This document shows, piece after piece, positions 63,901 through 64,000 of a stretch of 64,000 nt of DNA. The DNA lies in NCBI GenBank assembly GCA_964247055.1, contig OZ176052.1, positions 11,904,001-11,968,000 of the forward strand. Direction: 5' to 3'. How positions within the stretch are numbered: position 1 is the first letter of the stretch; each line of letters begins with the position of its first letter. Source of the stretch: Paragordius varius (taxonomy: Eukaryota; Nematomorpha). The notes under the pieces were generated by a model. It was not told where the DNA came from. It searched no databases and worked only from the letters and a program-made list of their open reading frames with translations. Position numbers and translations under genes: made by a program.

Positions 63901-64000
63901 GCCAATTTTAAATGGTTCCGATATAGATTTGAAGTTTTTATTTAGATTATTGTATCTTATTTTTATTTTTGGTTGTTCATTTGTACCTGGTTTATTTATT
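60958..64000 (-). mobile_element. LINE (non-LTR retrotransposon), 3' end inside family A
   Basis: The 3' end is a short TGGA repeat tail (ATCCATCCATCC on the + strand at about 60958-60970) directly after the stop codon. The element runs out of the window on its 5' side. The absence of stops over 3 kb suggests a recent insertion. It is oriented against the CHERP gene. Confidence 0.92.
60976..64000 (-). CDS. LINE endonuclease/reverse transcriptase, 5' part outside the window
   Basis: The frame is open from the window edge to a stop at 60976; from the methionine at 63882 it is 968 residues, but the frame continues upstream (PFKIGSWNVGT precedes it), so the true start is outside. An apurinic-type endonuclease domain is first (NICCLQETRYK, MIGGDLNAHVG, TTIDYILTS), of the kind seen in craniofacial-development-protein-2-like LINE proteins. 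A reverse transcriptase follows (ASGPSELCFD, LFVDLEKAYDSV, GLHQGSVLSPLLF and the catalytic EILYADDLI). After the catalytic motif there is a cysteine/histidine module CPECTTEV ... CCTKCRNWVHKKCS ... CTPC that resembles a PHD-type zinc finger. The C-terminus has LRYYGHIQRM and NRKGRPKLTW. It looks intact. The clade (RTE or CR1/L2 group) is not settled. Confidence 0.93.
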   Translation of the reverse strand, partial: INKPGTNEQPKIKIRYNNLNKNFKSISEPFKIGSWNVGTMVNKQWLVIDTVRNLDLNICCLQETRYKNAGIKHFDGYSLLYQGGNKGQSGVAIMMKETHRQNLITVTRHSDRIIQARMIYNKLILNVISVYAPQKGLPDKCKLDFWDQLYQICSNIPETDCIMIGGDLNAHVGSSEGFSGIHGGYNFDNRDKEGENVLEFCAAQRLQLANTLFTTSKNKLITYTSGNNNTTIDYILTSQHIRKYLVNTTTYNSETQHKVLTSIFKFNSRPFNHRTKPKLNIHKFKKPDIMNNFKKSLNLNIDNLDVEDSWQSLRSNTIENVEKWCGRRKSKAQKKWWWDDAIKPLLKEKARLYKKWKKSKTENDKTEYYKYNKKVQKEINKLMNEKAKDTADKLEKEIQNNKIFKHMKLYNNNKKDIPTIKCIKDNNNNLQIQPELIKSIWQKYMEQNLNNPLTPIINSDRDPCCGPLNTFTIQEIEIALDQMKSNKASGPSELCFDIIKLIPNITMLLTNLFNKIIVEMKIPKDWEKSIIFPIFKNKGDILTCSSYRPLKLLEHGLKIFEMCLKNRIVQLISINPMQFAFSAGKSTIDPIFLLRQLQDKYRAKGRKLFHLFVDLEKAYDSVPRALIIESLRYNNVDEYTIKLIMLIYTNSISCVLTPVGNSEYFSINTGLHQGSVLSPLLFIAIIDYITKDMREGLPYEILYADDLIITAEDISILENKYLIWSKQLHKYGLKINTTKTKILITGDEHKTIKFPCPECTTEVKLNSLCCTKCRNWVHKKCSNIKGKLINNNNFICTPCASSIPLPISNPRTLNFNGDKLEVVTSFPYLGDYIASDGSLRDAISHRIRQGWAKFNQLKYILTHKNIKSNHKIKIYKMGIRPAMTYATETWALTATDLNRLTRAENHMLKICNNNFDNTIEEDEPIALFIQRNRLRYYGHIQRMNSDNWVQKIQHLNIPGPNRKGRPKLTWSKQLTQDLSHFNIEHEQVFDRTLFRKLVHGNPRYPGT

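Overview
The window is very AT-rich animal nuclear DNA. The evidence is spliced genes for animal or eukaryote-wide proteins, a nuclear receptor of the ecdysone-response E78 type, an animal-style LINE, and many small DNA transposons. I rebuilt four multi-exon genes by eye; in each the splice phases agree from exon to exon. A striking trait is a class of introns only 23-26 nt long (three in the CHERP gene, three in the PEMT gene), lying beside introns of kilobase size stuffed with transposons. Introns near this length are reported as typical of dicyemid mesozoans, so a dicyemid or another small, simplified bilaterian is a reasonable guess, but the window alone does not prove it.

Layout. 1.5-9.0 kb (+): an unidentified multi-exon gene whose last intron-rich half is interrupted by a TA-flanked transposon that itself holds a second element. 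9.2-17.2 kb: repeats (a TTAA-flanked element, a diverged long repeat, a fold-back element carrying a satellite array of about 165 bp units) and empty AT-rich DNA. 17.2-20.3 kb (-): a single-exon E78-like nuclear receptor of 1009 residues. 20.3-33.5 kb: gene-poor, with simple repeats, a complete TTA-flanked element, a second satellite array and one doubtful small gene. 33.5-34.4 kb (+): phosphatidylethanolamine N-methyltransferase (PEMT). 35.4-45.1 kb (-): a seven-exon tubulointerstitial-nephritis-antigen-like (TINAG) protein, a secreted cathepsin-B-like pseudoprotease, convergent with PEMT. 46.5-50.7 kb (-): the complete V-ATPase subunit a. 51.9-54.7 kb: hAT transposons, one a decayed transposase gene. 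54.8-60.0 kb and onward (+): the 5' part of CHERP, a SURP/CID splicing-associated protein, whose later exons lie beyond the window. 60.2-64.0 kb: a TTA-flanked element split by an apparently intact LINE in antisense orientation, both in a CHERP intron.

The genes form no operon. They are ordinary housekeeping or developmental genes: an acid pump subunit, a membrane-lipid enzyme, a pre-mRNA processing factor, an extracellular-matrix protein and a transcription factor. They are separated and invaded by at least seven repeat families, several of them nested. No tRNA, rRNA, CRISPR array, LTR element or virus-like element was seen.
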